Shown here: positions 40,182-51,127 of the stretch, piece by piece
Position numbering within the stretch: the first letter of the stretch is position 1
How the letters are laid out: each line of letters begins with the position of its first letter
Assembly: GCF_038502225.1 (NCBI RefSeq)
Contig: NW_027195388.1
Coordinates: 55,001 to 119,000 of the forward strand
Reading direction: 5' to 3'
Length of the DNA stretch: 64,000 nucleotides
From: Cherax quadricarinatus
Taxonomy: Eukaryota > Arthropoda > Malacostraca > Decapoda > Parastacidae
Notes under the pieces: generated by a model
The model's input: the letters and a program-made list of their open reading frames with translations, nothing else
Told to the model about the DNA's origin: nothing
Databases searched by the model: none
Translations under genes and position numbers: made by a program

Positions 40182-43069
40182 TGTATCTTCTACAAGGTAC
40201 ATTGTATCTTCTACAAGGTACATTGTATCTTCTACAAGGTACATTGTATCTTCTACAAGGTACATTGTATCTTCTACAAGGTACATTGTATCTTCTACAA
40301 GGTACAGTGTATCTTCTACAAGGTACATTGTATCTTCTACAAGGTACATTGTATCTTCTACAAGGTACATTGTATCTTCTACAAGGTACATTGTATCTTC
40401 TACAAGGTACATTGTATCTTCTACAAGGTACATTGTATCTTCTACAAGGTACAGTGTATCTTCTACAAGGTACATTGTATCTTCTACAAGGTACATTGTA
40501 TCTTCTACAAGGTACATTGTATCTTCTACAAGGTACAGTGTATCTTCTACAAGGTACATTGTATCTTCTACAAGGTATATTGTATCTTCTACAAGGTACA
40601 TTGTATCTTCTACAAGGTACATTGTATCTTCTACAAGGTACATTGTATCTTCTACAAGGTACATTGTATCTTCTACAAGGTACATTGTATCTTCTACAAG
40701 GTACATTGTATCTTCTACAAGGTACATTGTATCTTCTACAAGGTACATTGTATCTTCTACAAGGTACAGTGTATCTTCTACAAGGTACATTGTATCTTCT
40801 ACAAGGTACATTGTATCTTCTACAAGGTACATTGTATCTTCTACAAGGTACATTGTATCTTCTACAAGGTACATTGTATCTTCTACAAGGTACATTGTAT
40901 CTTCTACAAGGTACATTGTATCTTCTACAAGGTACATTGTATCTTCTACAAGGTACATTGTATCTTCTACAAGGTACATTGTATCTTCTACAAGGTATAT
41001 TGTATCTTCTACAAGGTACATTGTATCTTCTACAAGGTACATTGTATCTTCTACAAGGTACATTGTATCTTCTACAAGGTACATTGTATCTTCTACAAGG
41101 TACATTGTATCTTCTACAAGGTACAGTGTATCTTCTACAAGGTACATTGTATCTTCTACAAGGTATATTGTATCTTCTACAAGGTACATTGTATCTTCTA
41201 CAAGGTACATTGTATCTTCTACAAGGTACATTGTATCTTCTACAAGGTACATTGTATCTTCTACAAGGTACATTGTATCTTCTACAAGGTACATTGTATC
41301 TTCTACAAGGTACATTGTATCTTCTACAAGGTACATTGTATCTTCTACAAGGTACAGTGTATCTTCTACAAGGTACATTGTATCTTCTACAAGGTACATT
41401 GTATCTTCTACAAGGTACATTGTATCTTCTACAAGGTACATTGTATCTTCTACAAGGTACATTGTATCTTCTACAAGGTACATTGTATCTTCTACAAGGT
41501 ACATTGTATCTTCTACAAGGTACATTGTATCTTCTACAAGGTACATTGTATCTTCTACAAGGTACATTGTATCTTCTACAAGGTATATTGTATCTTCTAC
41601 AAGGTACATTGTATCTTCTACAAGGTACATTGTATCTTCTACAAGGTACATTGTATCTTCTACAAGGTACATTGTATCTTCTACAAGGTACATTGTATCT
41701 TCTACAAGGTACATTGTATCTTCTACAAGGTACATTGTATCTTCTACAAGGTACATTGTATCTTCTACAAGGTACATTGTATCTTCTACAAGGTACAAGG
41801 TACATTGTATCTTCTACAAGGTACATTGTATCTTCTACAAGGTTGTATCTTCTACAAGGTACATTGTACAGGTGTATCTTCTACAAGGTACATTGTATCT
41901 TCTACAAGGTACATTGTATCTTCTACAAGGTACATTGTATCTTCTACAAGGTACATTGTATCTTCTACAAGGTACATTGTATCTTCTACAAGGTACATTG
42001 TATCTTCTACAAGGTACATTGTATCTTCTACAAGGTACATTGTATCTTCTACAAGGTACATTGTATCTTCTACAAGGTACATTGTATCTTCTACAGGTGT
42101 ATCTTCTACAAGGTACATTGTATCTTCTACAAGGTACATTGTATCTTCTACAAGGTACATTGTATCTTCTACAAGGTACATTGTATCTTCTACAAGGTAC
42201 ATTGTATCTTCTACAAGGTACATTGTATCTTCTACAAGGTACATTGTATCTTCTACAAGGTACATTGTATCTTCTACAAGGTATATTGTATCTTCTACAA
42301 GGTACATTGTATCTTCTACAAGGTATATTGTATCTTCTACAAGGTACATTGTATCTTCTACAAGGTACATTGTATCTTCTACAAGGTACATTGTATCTTC
42401 TACAAGGTACATTGTATCTTCTACAAGGTATATTGTATCTTCTACAAGGTACATTGTATCTTCTACAAGGTATATTGTATCTTCTACAAGGTACATTGTA
42501 TCTTCTACAAGGTACATTGTATCTTCTACAAGGTATATTGTATCGTCTACAAGGTACATTGTATCTTCTACAAGGTACATTGTATCTTCTACAAGGTACA
42601 TTGTATCTTCTACAAGGTATATTGTATCTTCTACAAGGTACATTGTATCTTCTACAAGGTACATTGTATCTTCTACAAGGTACATTGTATCTTCTACAAG
42701 GTACATTGTATCTTCTACAAGGTACATTGTATCTTCTACAAGGTACATTGTATCTTCTACAAGGTACATTGTATCTTCTACAAGGTACATTGTATCTTCT
42801 ACAAGGTACATTGTATCTTCTACAAGGTACATTGTATCTTCTACAAGGTATATTGTATCTTCTACAAGGTACATTGTATCTTCTACAAGGTACATTGTAT
42901 CTTCTACAAGGTACATTGTATCTTCTACAAGGTACATTGTATCTTCTACAAGGTACATTGTATCTTCTACAAGGTACATTGTATCTTCTACAAGATATAC
43001 TGCAACTACAAGATTTATTGTATTCATAAGATATACAGTATATTCTAGAAGATATACTGTGTCTTCTAC

Positions 43070-43073
<4 letters not shown>
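40182..43073. repeat. 21-bp satellite (about 133 units)
   Basis: Unit of TACATTGTATCTTCTACAAG plus G. Rare variants are TACAGTG and TATATTG. Irregular units occur near 41,790-41,870 and 42,092. From 42,994 the units decay (CAAGATATACTGCAACTAC) and grade into (TA)n. The seven-codon, stop-free unit opens several frames. Confidence 0.97.

Positions 43074-43149
<76 letters not shown>
43073..43149. repeat. (TA)n microsatellite
   Basis: About 77 bp of TA dinucleotide joining the 21-bp satellite to the MITE. Confidence 0.97.
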
Positions 43150-43153
<4 letters not shown>

Positions 43154-43161
43154 TATATGTC

Positions 43162-43473
43162 GTGCCGAATAGGTAAAAGGTAAAACTTGCGATTTTGGTT
43201 AAATAGCAACACACTTCTTGCCGAATAAGGAAGCGAAAATTTGTGTATGCAATAATTTCGCAAAAAATCATTCTGAACCTAACGAAAAAAAAATATATTC
43301 CATTGTTATAATAAGGTTAGGTAAGTTTTCTAAGGTGCTTTTGGTACAAAATAATTAATTTTTACATTAACACAAATGAAAAAAATATATCTTTAAACAT
43401 ATAAGAGAAAATCTTAGAAATTACTTAATTTTAAATGAGTTCTTGCTAACTGACCAGTTTTACCTATTCGGCA

Positions 43474-43474
<1 letters not shown>
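43162..43474. mobile_element. 313-bp MITE with 17-bp terminal inverted repeats
   Basis: GTGCCGAATAGGTAAAA (43,162-43,178) is perfectly inverted as TTTTACCTATTCGGCAC (43,458-43,474). The interior is AT-rich and non-coding (words such as AACCTAACGAAAAAAAA and AATAAGGTTAGGTAAG). Both sides are (TA)n, consistent with insertion into TA targets as in Tc1/mariner-type elements; the superfamily is inferred from that alone. Confidence 0.75.

Positions 43475-43559
<85 letters not shown>
43475..43559. repeat. (TA)n microsatellite
   Basis: About 80 bp of TA between the MITE and the RTE-like fragment. Confidence 0.97.
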
Positions 43560-43561
<2 letters not shown>

Positions 43562-44497
43562 GAAGAGAAGTTGCAGAGATTGGTGGATGAATTTGGTAGG
43601 GTATGCAAAAGAAGAAAATTAAAGGTGAATACAGGAAAGAGTAAGGTTATGAGGATAACAAAAAGATTAGGTGATGAAAGATTGGATATCAGATTGGAGG
43701 GAGAGAGTATGGAGGAGGTGAACGTATTCAGATATTTGGGAGTGGACGTGTCAGCGGATGGGTCTATGAAAGATGAGGTGAATCATAGAATTGATGAGGG
43801 GAAAAGAGTGAGTGGTGCACTTAGGAGTCTGTGGAGACAAAGAACTTTGTCCTTGGAGGCAAAGAGGGGAATGTATGAGAGTATAGTTTTACCAAGGCTC
43901 TTATATGGGTGTGAAGCATGGGTGATGAATGTTGCAGCGAGGAGAAGGCTGGAGGCAGTGGAGATGTCATGTCTGAGAGCAATGTGTGGTGTGAATATAA
44001 TGCAGAGAATTTGCAGTTTGGAAGTTAGGAGGAGGTGCGGGATTACCAAAACTGTTGTCCAGAGGGCTGAGGAAGGGTTGTTGAGGTGGTTCGGACATGT
44101 AGAGAGAATGGAGCGAAACAGAATGACTTTAAGAGTGTATCAGTCTGTAGTGGAAGGAAGGCGGGGTAGTGGTCGGCCTAGGAAAGGTTGGAGGGAGGGG
44201 GTAAAGGAGGTTTTGTGTGCGAGGGGCTTGGACTTCCAGCAGGCATGCGTGAGCGTGTTTGATAGGAGTGAATGGAGACAAATGGTTTTTAATACTTGAC
44301 GTGCTGTTGGAGTGTGAGCAAAGTAACATTTATGAAGGGGTTCAGGGAAACCGGCAGGCCGGACTTGAGTCCTGGAGATGGGAAGTACAGTGCCTGCACT
44401 CTGAAGGAGGGGTGTTAATGTTGCAGTTTAAAAACTGTAGTGTAAAGCACCCTTCTGGCAAGACAGTGATGGAGTGAATGATGGTGTAAGTTCTTTC
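43559..44497 (+). pseudogene. RTE-like LINE copy 2, C-terminal RT fragment and 3' UTR
   Basis: From GAAGAGAAGTTGCAG the frame reads EEKLQRLVDEFGRVCKRR through KVNTGKSKVMRITKRLGDER, the thumb, WFGHVERMERNR and GRRGSGRPRKGW to a TGA at 44,297-44,299. This is the same family as 7,040-8,388 and differs by only a few bases per hundred. The catalytic FADD region is missing. The 3' UTR matches copy 1 to CTCGGG at about 44,500 and then changes to AT/GA repeats, so the terminal GGCCACCCTGCC segment and A-rich tail are lost. The 5' break lies in (TA)n. Confidence 0.9.
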
Positions 44498-44519
44498 TCG
44501 GGAATATATATATTTATAG

Positions 44520-44633
44520 AAAGAGAGAGAGAGGGAGACAGAGAGAGAGAGACAGAGAGAGAGAGACAGAGAGAGAGAGACAGAGAGAGACAGAGAGAGA
44601 GAGACAGAGAGAGAGAGACAGAGAGAGAGAGAC

Positions 44634-44713
<80 letters not shown>
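44520..44713. repeat. (GA)n microsatellite with CAGAGA interruptions
   Basis: About 190 bp purine strand; the last 60 bp are nearly pure GA. Confidence 0.97.
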
Positions 44714-44715
<2 letters not shown>

Positions 44716-45092
44716 TTCGCACAGCAGGGCACCGCAGGTAAAGCGAAATGTGGTTACCGCTAGCTGCGTCAGGTGACCTTCCGGTAGGCTCAAAGTTCAC
44801 CTGACCTCTCAGCTCATTCGAGCCTAAGACCTAGCTAATGTACTGTATGTGCCCTTGTGTCATGGAAGTGTATGGTCTTGGTATACATTGATTTGCGTAT
44901 ACAGGTGCACATCTCTGTGCACCGAGAGCACATAGGTGCACACGTTTACTGTATCTGTGCGAAATGTGTTTAGTAGCGTTCACCTGTGTCCTTGTACGCT
45001 TCGCTCAGCCCAGGATGCCACCCACACTAGCCCACTAACACCCAGGTACCTACTTATTGATAGGTGAACAGTGACAGTAGGTGTAAGGTGGC
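44714..45092. other. Spacer with a probable dispersed-repeat segment
   Basis: Mostly unique sequence. The part at about 45,000-45,092 (GCCCAGGATGCCACCCACAC, ACCCAGGTACCTACTTATTG, ATAGGTGAACAGTGACAG) resembles a dispersed repeat common in decapod sequence, from memory only. No gene seen. Confidence 0.4.
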
Positions 45093-45178
45093 TATATATA
45101 TATATATATATATAATATATATATATATAATAGATGTATATATATATATATATATATTATAGAGGTATATATATATAC
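45093..45178. repeat. (TA)n with TAATA and AGAGG interruptions
   Basis: Flanks the foldback element on its left; another (TA)n flanks it on the right. Confidence 0.93.
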
Positions 45179-45247
45179 ATATGCAATAAGATCACAGTAA
45201 ACAGGTGATTTCAGAATATGCAAAACAACCACTCTGAAAGAATAGAG

Positions 45248-45291
45248 AAATTCCAAGCGCTTTCGTGACTACTCACATTATCAAGGAACTA
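45248..45291 (-). ncRNA. Hammerhead-ribozyme-like motif (degenerate core)
   Basis: On the minus strand: stem I AGTTCC pairing with GGAATT (one G-U), core TTGATAA, stem II GTGA-GTAG-TCAC, then GAAA, and a minimal self-complementary stem III AGCGCT followed by T. That is the hammerhead order. The core should read CTGATGA; here the first C is T, G8 is A and an extra T precedes stem II, so cleavage activity is doubtful. PLEs are known to carry hammerheads with very short stem III. Confidence 0.35.
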
Positions 45292-45640
45292 TGAAAGTGA
45301 AGCATCCAAGGAAGCTATATAAGGGGTCTGGCCAGCACCTCACTATCAGATCCCACAACGGTTAAACACCTGACGTGCGCCGACCCAACTTGGATAGGTC
45401 CTTTGCACAACTCACCCCACAAACTATTCTACCCAAGAAAATTTAAAAATTATTTGTCCAGTGTATTATTAAATTCTTCCCAAATTCTATTAATTATAAA
45501 TGGATCTAATTTATATAAACCAAAGGAAATATTCATATTATTGTCAAAACTGCATAAAAAACAGTTTTGACAATAATATGAATATTTCCTTTGGTTTATA
45601 TAAATTAGATCCAGTTATAATTAATAGAATTTGGGAAGAA

Positions 45641-45684
45641 TTGATAATGTGAGTAGTCACGAAAGCGCTTGGAATTTCTCTATT
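45641..45684 (+). ncRNA. Second arm copy of the hammerhead-like motif
   Basis: The same TTGATAA, GTGA/TCAC stem and GAAAGCGCTT occur on the plus strand in the right arm. Here the upstream half of stem I is replaced by inner-arm sequence (GGGAAGAA), so stem I cannot form. Confidence 0.3.
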
Positions 45685-45702
45685 CTTTCAGAGTGGTTGT
45701 TT

Positions 45703-45705
<3 letters not shown>

Positions 45706-45786
<81 letters not shown>
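45706..45786. repeat. (TA)n microsatellite
   Basis: About 80 bp of TA, right flank of the foldback. Confidence 0.97.
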
Positions 45787-45787
<1 letters not shown>

Positions 45788-46215
45788 GTTGTGGAAACAA
45801 GAAATCTAGCAAGGATCTTAGCTAAGGTGAAAGTTAGAGGAAGCTAGGGGAAAGTTTATTAGTACTAAGTGAAAGCTGCGTGCACGGTGCACCAGCTCAC
45901 TTGTGTGCACAGTGTTCTACAACTGCTTATTATCCAGGTAGATGTGGATAGTTCTCGGTAGATTTCCTCTGCTATCTCTCCCGTGCACCCTCCCGGCCGT
46001 CCTGCGGCCAGACATCACAGTCTAATTGAACTATTCGACTTATCTCTTGAAAACCTATAACACCGTCCTGGCAGCACTTCCTGCATCAGCTGGTGGCAAG
46101 TTGAAGAGTCTTGGTCCACGCATGTTGACACAGTGTTTGACATGTATCTCACACTCCATTAAGTAGTAACGGCAGTGTGGAGAGTGCAGACCTGGCCCTC
46201 AAGCATCTCCCTTTT
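45787..46215. other. Unique spacer, nothing recognised
   Basis: Non-repetitive, no open frame of note, no element recognised. Confidence 0.55.
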
Positions 46216-46690
46216 GTGTAGTATCAGGTGTCTGTATGTCTGACAGTCTGGCACGTTGACTGATGTTGTAGTGACTAGGCTTAGGCCTGGTCACAAGTAC
46301 GTCTGACAGTCTGACAGACACACAGACTGACTGATGTTGTAGTGACTAGGCTTAGGCTTGGTTACAAGTACTTCTGACAGTCTGACAGACACACAAACTG
46401 ACTGATGTTGTAGTGACTAGGCTTAGGCCTGGTCACAAGTACTTCTGACAATCTGACAGACACACAGACTGACTGATGTTGTAGTGACTAGGCTTAGGCC
46501 TGGTCACAAGTACTTCTGACAGTCTGACAGACACACAGACTGACTGATGTTGCAGTGACCAGGCTTAGACTTGGTTACAAGTACTTCTGACAGTCTGACA
46601 GACACACAGACTGACTGATGTTGCAGTGACCAGGCTTAGACTTGGTTACAAGTACTTCTGACAGTCTGACAGACACACAGATGATGATCA
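46216..46690. repeat. 71-bp tandem repeat (about 6 units)
   Basis: Units share ACTGACTGATGTTG, TAGTGACTAGGCTTAGGC, TGGTCACAAGTACTTC and TGACAGTCTGACAGACACAC. ACTGACTG starts at 46,326, 46,397, 46,468, 46,539 and 46,610, exactly 71 bp apart. The last two units share TGCAGTGACCAGG. Confidence 0.95.
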
Positions 46691-46749
46691 GGCATATGGT
46701 CACTGTCTTGAACACTATGTGCTTAATTATCCAGTAACTGAGGAATACC

Positions 46750-47296
46750 GAGACGGTATAATAACCTATGTGACATGTCATGATATATTATTAATGAAAA
46801 TAATACCAGATATATTAAGCAAATTTCCTAAATTTGCTTGTAACGGATAAGTGAACTATAGATATAAATCCAGATGTACTCCTGTTAAACCATACCCCCG
46901 GCCGGGATTGAACCCGCGGTCATAGAGTCTCAAAACTCCAGCCCGTCGCGCTAGCCACTAGACTTGAGCTAGAGTTCGCCACGGCCACGCTAGCTGGAGA
47001 TTCGTCTGTAAAAACTTGCATTTGTGGTCACAGAGGTGCCTGTGCTAACTTTCCTATGGTATAGAAATATACCTAGTTGGATGAATCTTATTGTGGCTGG
47101 CTGGTCTAGTGGCTAGCGCGACGGGCTGGAGTTTTGAGACTCTATGACCGCGGGTTCAATCCCGGCCGGGGGTATGGTTTATTTGCAATCGTGTCATTAC
47201 GATTTCTTAAGTCATGTACTCCTGTTAACCCTTCTGAGGCCTAGTTCCTAGGCCTATTGTGTATCCATATGCTCTTGCGCTGCCATCCACAGGATG
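46750..47296. mobile_element. Dispersed repeat (family D) interrupted by a SINE
   Basis: 46,752-46,888 (GACGGTATAATAACCTATG, CCAGATATATTAAGCAAATT, AGTGAACTATAGATATAAAT) and 47,229-47,296 (GAGGCCTAGTTCCTAGGCC, ATTGTGTATCCATATGCT) together align with the uninterrupted copy at 62,028-62,285. The function and class of family D are unknown to me. Confidence 0.8.
46889..47228 (+). mobile_element. Two-headed tRNA-derived SINE with 15-bp target duplication
   Basis: A tRNA-like head (TCTAGTGGCTAGCGCGACGG, B box GGGTTCAATCCC) at 47,105-47,180 is preceded by an exact inverted copy at 46,887-46,962 (76/76). A 142-bp spacer separates them, and a tail ATTTGCAATCGTGTCATTAC follows. ATGTACTCCTGTTAA flanks the unit at 46,874-46,888 and 47,214-47,228. 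The uninterrupted site, with a single copy of that 15-mer, is present at 62,150-62,164. Confidence 0.8.
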
Positions 47297-48496
47297 AACG
47301 TTATTGTGGGTTAATTATGTGATGTTGTAGCCAGGGTATTGTGGGTTAATTATGTGATGTTGTAGCCAGGGTATTGTGGGTTAATTATGTGATGTTGTAG
47401 CCAGGGTATTGTGGGTTAATTATGTGATGTTGTAGCCAGGGTATTGTGGGTTAATTATGTGATGTTGTAGCCAGGGTATTGTGGGTTAATGATGAGATGT
47501 TGTAGCCAGGGTATTGTGGGTTAATTATGTGATGTTGTAGCCAGGGTATTGTGGGTTAATTATGTGATGTTGTAGCTAGGGTATTGTGGGTTAATTATGA
47601 GATGTTGTAGCTAGGGTATTGTGGGTTAATTATGTGATGTTGCAGCCAGGGTATTGTGGGTTAATTATGAGATGTTGTAGCTAGGGTATTGTGGGTTAAT
47701 TATGAGATGTTGTAGCTAGGGTATTGTGGGTTAATGATGAGATGTTGTAGCTAGGGTATTGTGGGTTAATTATGAGATGTTGCAGCCAGGGTATTGTGGG
47801 TTAATTATGAGATGTTGTAGCTAGGGTATTGTGGGTTAATGATGAGATGTTGTAGCTAGGGTATTGTGGGTTAATTATGAGATGTTGCAGCCAGGGTATT
47901 GTGGGTTAATTATGAGATGTTGTAGCTAGGGTATTGTGGGTTAATGATGAGATGTTGTAGCTAGGGTATTGTGGGTTAATTATGAGATGTTGTAGCTAGG
48001 GTATTGTGGGTTAATGATGAGATGTTGTAGCTAGGGTATTGTGGGTTAATTATGAGATGTTGTAGCCAGGGTATTGTGGGTTAATTATGAGATGTTGTAG
48101 CCAGGGTATTGTGGGTTAATTATGTGATGTTGCAGCCAGGGTATTGTGGGTTAATTATGTGATGTTGCAGCCAGGGTATTGTGGGTTAATTTTGAGATGT
48201 TGTAGCCAGGGTATTGTGGGTTAATTATGTGATGTTGCAGCCAGGGTATTGTGGGTTAATTATGTGATGTTGTAGCCAGGGTATTGTGGGTTAATTTTGA
48301 GATGTTGTAGCCAGGGTATTGTGGGTTAATTATGTGATGTTGTAGCTAGGGTATTGTGGGTTAATTATGTGATGTTGTAGCCAGGGTATTGTGGGTTAAT
48401 TATGTGATGTTGCAGCCAGGGTATTGTGGGTTAATTATGTGATGTTGCAGCCAGGGTATTGTGGGTTAATTATGAGATGTTGTAGCCAGGGTATCG
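47297..48496. repeat. 35-bp satellite A (about 34 units)
   Basis: Unit from GTATTGTGGGTTAATTATG and TGATGTTGTAGCCAGG. Variants are AGATGTT, AGCTAGG and TTGCAGCC. It shares its period and first 17 bases with satellite B at 54,490. Confidence 0.96.
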
Positions 48497-48504
48497 CAAT
48501 AAGG

Positions 48505-48866
48505 TTGGTAAACATAAGCGCAACTAATGTAACATTTCACTGTGGGAAAGTATCTTCCTCCAGGAGATTCACCAAGCTGTTACCAACAATACATGGATGC
48601 ACAGGGAATATAATCATAATATAATCGTTGTAGGTAGTAGTAGTAATTGTGGTAGTAGTAGAAGTACATATAGTGGTGGTAGTAGTAGTAGTAGTACATG
48701 TGATGGTAGTAGTACTACTTGCGGTAGTGGGAGTCAGTTTGTATATGGGAAACCTGGAAGGTGAATTCATGGCTAACATGAGGGGTCACTTGGTTATGTG
48801 AACGGTGTCCTCAATAATAACTTACAAACGTTATTTGTGGAATCTTCAGGCAAGACTCAACACACT
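48505..48866 (-). mobile_element. PLE 3'-region fragment, minus strand
   Basis: On the minus strand a (TAC)n-rich stretch (48,640-48,725) leads to CTACAACGATTATATTATG (48,615-48,633), which also occurs after the PLE stop codon at 51,613-51,631. Further on, AAATGTTACATTAGTTGC (near 48,530) matches AAATGTCACATTAGTTGC in the PLE tail near 54,455. The equivalent of the hammerhead-like region (CTTGGTGAATCTCCTGGAGG) has lost the GAAA core. Confidence 0.65.
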
Positions 48867-51127
48867 GGAACCAGCTATCCAGGTTACATGCTCCTGAACC
48901 AGCTATCCAGGTTACATGCTCCTGAACCAGCTATCCAGGTTACATGCTCCTGAACCAGCTATCCAGGTTACATGCTCCTGAACCAGCTATCCAGGTTACA
49001 TGCTCCTGAACCAGCTATCCAAGTTACATGCTCCTGAACCAGCTATCCAGGTTACATGCTCCTGAACCAGCTATCCAGGTTACATGCTCCTGAACCAGCT
49101 ATCCAGGTTACATGCTCCTGAACCAGCTATCCAGGTTACATGCTCCTGAACCAGCTATCCAGGTTACATGCTCCTGAACCAGCTATCTAGGTTACATGCT
49201 CCTGAACCAGCTATCCAAGTTACATGCTCCTGAACCAGCTATCCAGGTTACATGCTCCTGAACCAGCTATCCAAGTTACATGCTCCTGAACCAGTTATCC
49301 AGGTTACATGCTCCTGAACCAGCTATCCAAGTTACATGCTCCTGAACCAGTTATCCAGGTTACATGCTCCTGAACCAGCTATCCAGGTTACATGCTCCTG
49401 AACCAGCTATCCAGGTTACATGCTCCTGAACCAGCTATCCAGGTTACATGCTCCTGAACCAGCTATCCAGGTTACATGCTCCTGAACCAGCTATCTTGAA
49501 CCAGCTATCCAGGTTACATGCTCCTGAACCAGGTATCCAGGTTACATGCTCCTGAACCAGCTATCCAGGTTACATGCTCCTGAACCAGCTATCCAGGTTA
49601 CATGCTCCTGAACCAGCTATCCAGGTTACATGCTCCTGAACCAGCTATCCAGGTTACATGCTCCTGAACCAGCTATCCAGGTTACATGCTCCTGAACCAG
49701 CTATCCAAGTTACATGCTCCTGAACCAGCTATCCAGGTTACATGCTCCTGAACCAGCTATCCAGGTTACATGCTCCTGAACCAGCTATCCAGGTTACATG
49801 CTCCTGAACCAGCTATCCAGGTTACATGCTCCTGAACCAGCTATCTTGAACCAGCTATCCAGGTTACATGCTCCTGAACCAGGTATCCAGGTTACATGCT
49901 CCTGAACCAGCTATCCAGGTTACATGCTCCTGAACCAGCTATCCAGGTTACATGCTCCTGAACCAGCTATCCAGGTTACATGCTCCTGAACCAGGTATCC
50001 AGGTTACATGCTCCTGAACCAGGTATCCAGGTTACATGCTCCTGAACCAGCTATCCAGGTTACATGCTCCTGAACCAGCTATCTAGGTTACATGCTCCTG
50101 AACCAGCTATCCAGGTTACATGCTCCTGAACCAGGTATCCAGGTTACATGCTCCTGAACCAGCTATCCAGGTTACATGCTCCTGAACCAGCTATCCAGGT
50201 TACATGCTCCTGAACCAGCTATCCAGGTTACATGCTCCTGAACCAGGTATCCAGGTTACATGCTCCTGAACCAGCTATCCAGGTTACATGCTCCTGAACC
50301 AGCTATCCAGGTTACATGCTCCTGAACCAGCTATCCAGGTTACATGCTCCTGAACCAGCTATCCAGGTTACATGCTCCTGAACCAGCTATCCAGGTTACA
50401 TGCTCCTGAACCAGCTATCCAGGTTACATGCTCCTGAACCAGCTATCCAGGTTACATGCTCCTGAACCAGCTATCCAGGTTACATGCTCCTGAACCAGCT
50501 ATCTAGGTTACATGCTCCTGAACCAGCTATCTAGGTTACATGCTCCTGAACCAGCTATCCAGGTTACATGCTCCTGAACCAGCTATCCAGGTTACATGCT
50601 CCTGAACCAGCTATCCAGGTTACATGCTCCTGAACCAGCTATCCAGGTTACATGCTCCTGAACCAGGTATCCAGGTTACATGCTCCTGAACCAGGTATCC
50701 AGGTTACATGCTCCTGAACCAGCTATCCAGGTTACATGCTCCTGAACCAGCTATCCAGGTTACATGCTCCTGAACCAGCTATCCAGGTTACATGCTCCTG
50801 AACCAGGTATCCAGGTTACATGCTCCTGAACCAGCTATCCAGGTTACATGCTCCTGAACCAGCTATCCAGGTTACATGCTCCTGAACCAGCTATCCAGGT
50901 TACATGCTCCTGAACCAGCTATCCAGGTTACATGCTCCTGAACCAGCTATCCAGGTTACATGCTCCTGAACCAGGTATCCAGGTTACATGCTCCTGAACC
51001 AGCTATCCAGGTTACATGCTCCTGAACCAGGTATCCAGGTTACATGCTCCTGAACCAGCTATCCAGGTTACATGCTCCTGAACCAGCTATCCAGGTTACA
51101 CACAGTTGAACAGCTATCCAGGTTACA
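48867..51127. repeat. 28-bp satellite (about 80 units)
   Basis: Unit from CCAGGTTACATGCTCC and TGAACCAGCTAT. Variants are CAAGTTAC, CTAGGTTAC and CCAGGTAT. A partial unit CTATCTTGAACC occurs twice (49,493 and 49,851), 358 bp apart with matching context, suggesting a block duplication. Confidence 0.97.

Larger units (their letters stand above)
45181..45709 (-). mobile_element. Foldback of Penelope-like (PLE) retroelement debris
   Basis: Outer arms 45,216-45,284 and 45,641-45,709 are perfect reverse complements (69/69). Inner arms 45,472-45,552 and 45,562-45,642 match at 80 of 81 bases around a 9-nt loop. On the left the arms are separated by 187 unpaired bases; on the right they are contiguous, so the right half looks like a deletion derivative. 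The minus strand carries a TATATAGC word and a hammerhead-like motif at 45,248-45,291. PLE identity rests on that motif type and on resemblance to terminal regions of arthropod PLEs, so it is moderately sure. Confidence 0.6.

Noticed and set aside
40102..43271. Long frames of YLLQGTL, CRRYNVP or MYLVEDT repeats on both strands
   Set aside because: 21-bp satellite read in different frames; no non-repeat protein sequence attached.
47105..47180. Possible functional tRNA gene
   Set aside because: An identical inverted copy, a 15-bp target duplication and an irregular anticodon loop point to a SINE head.
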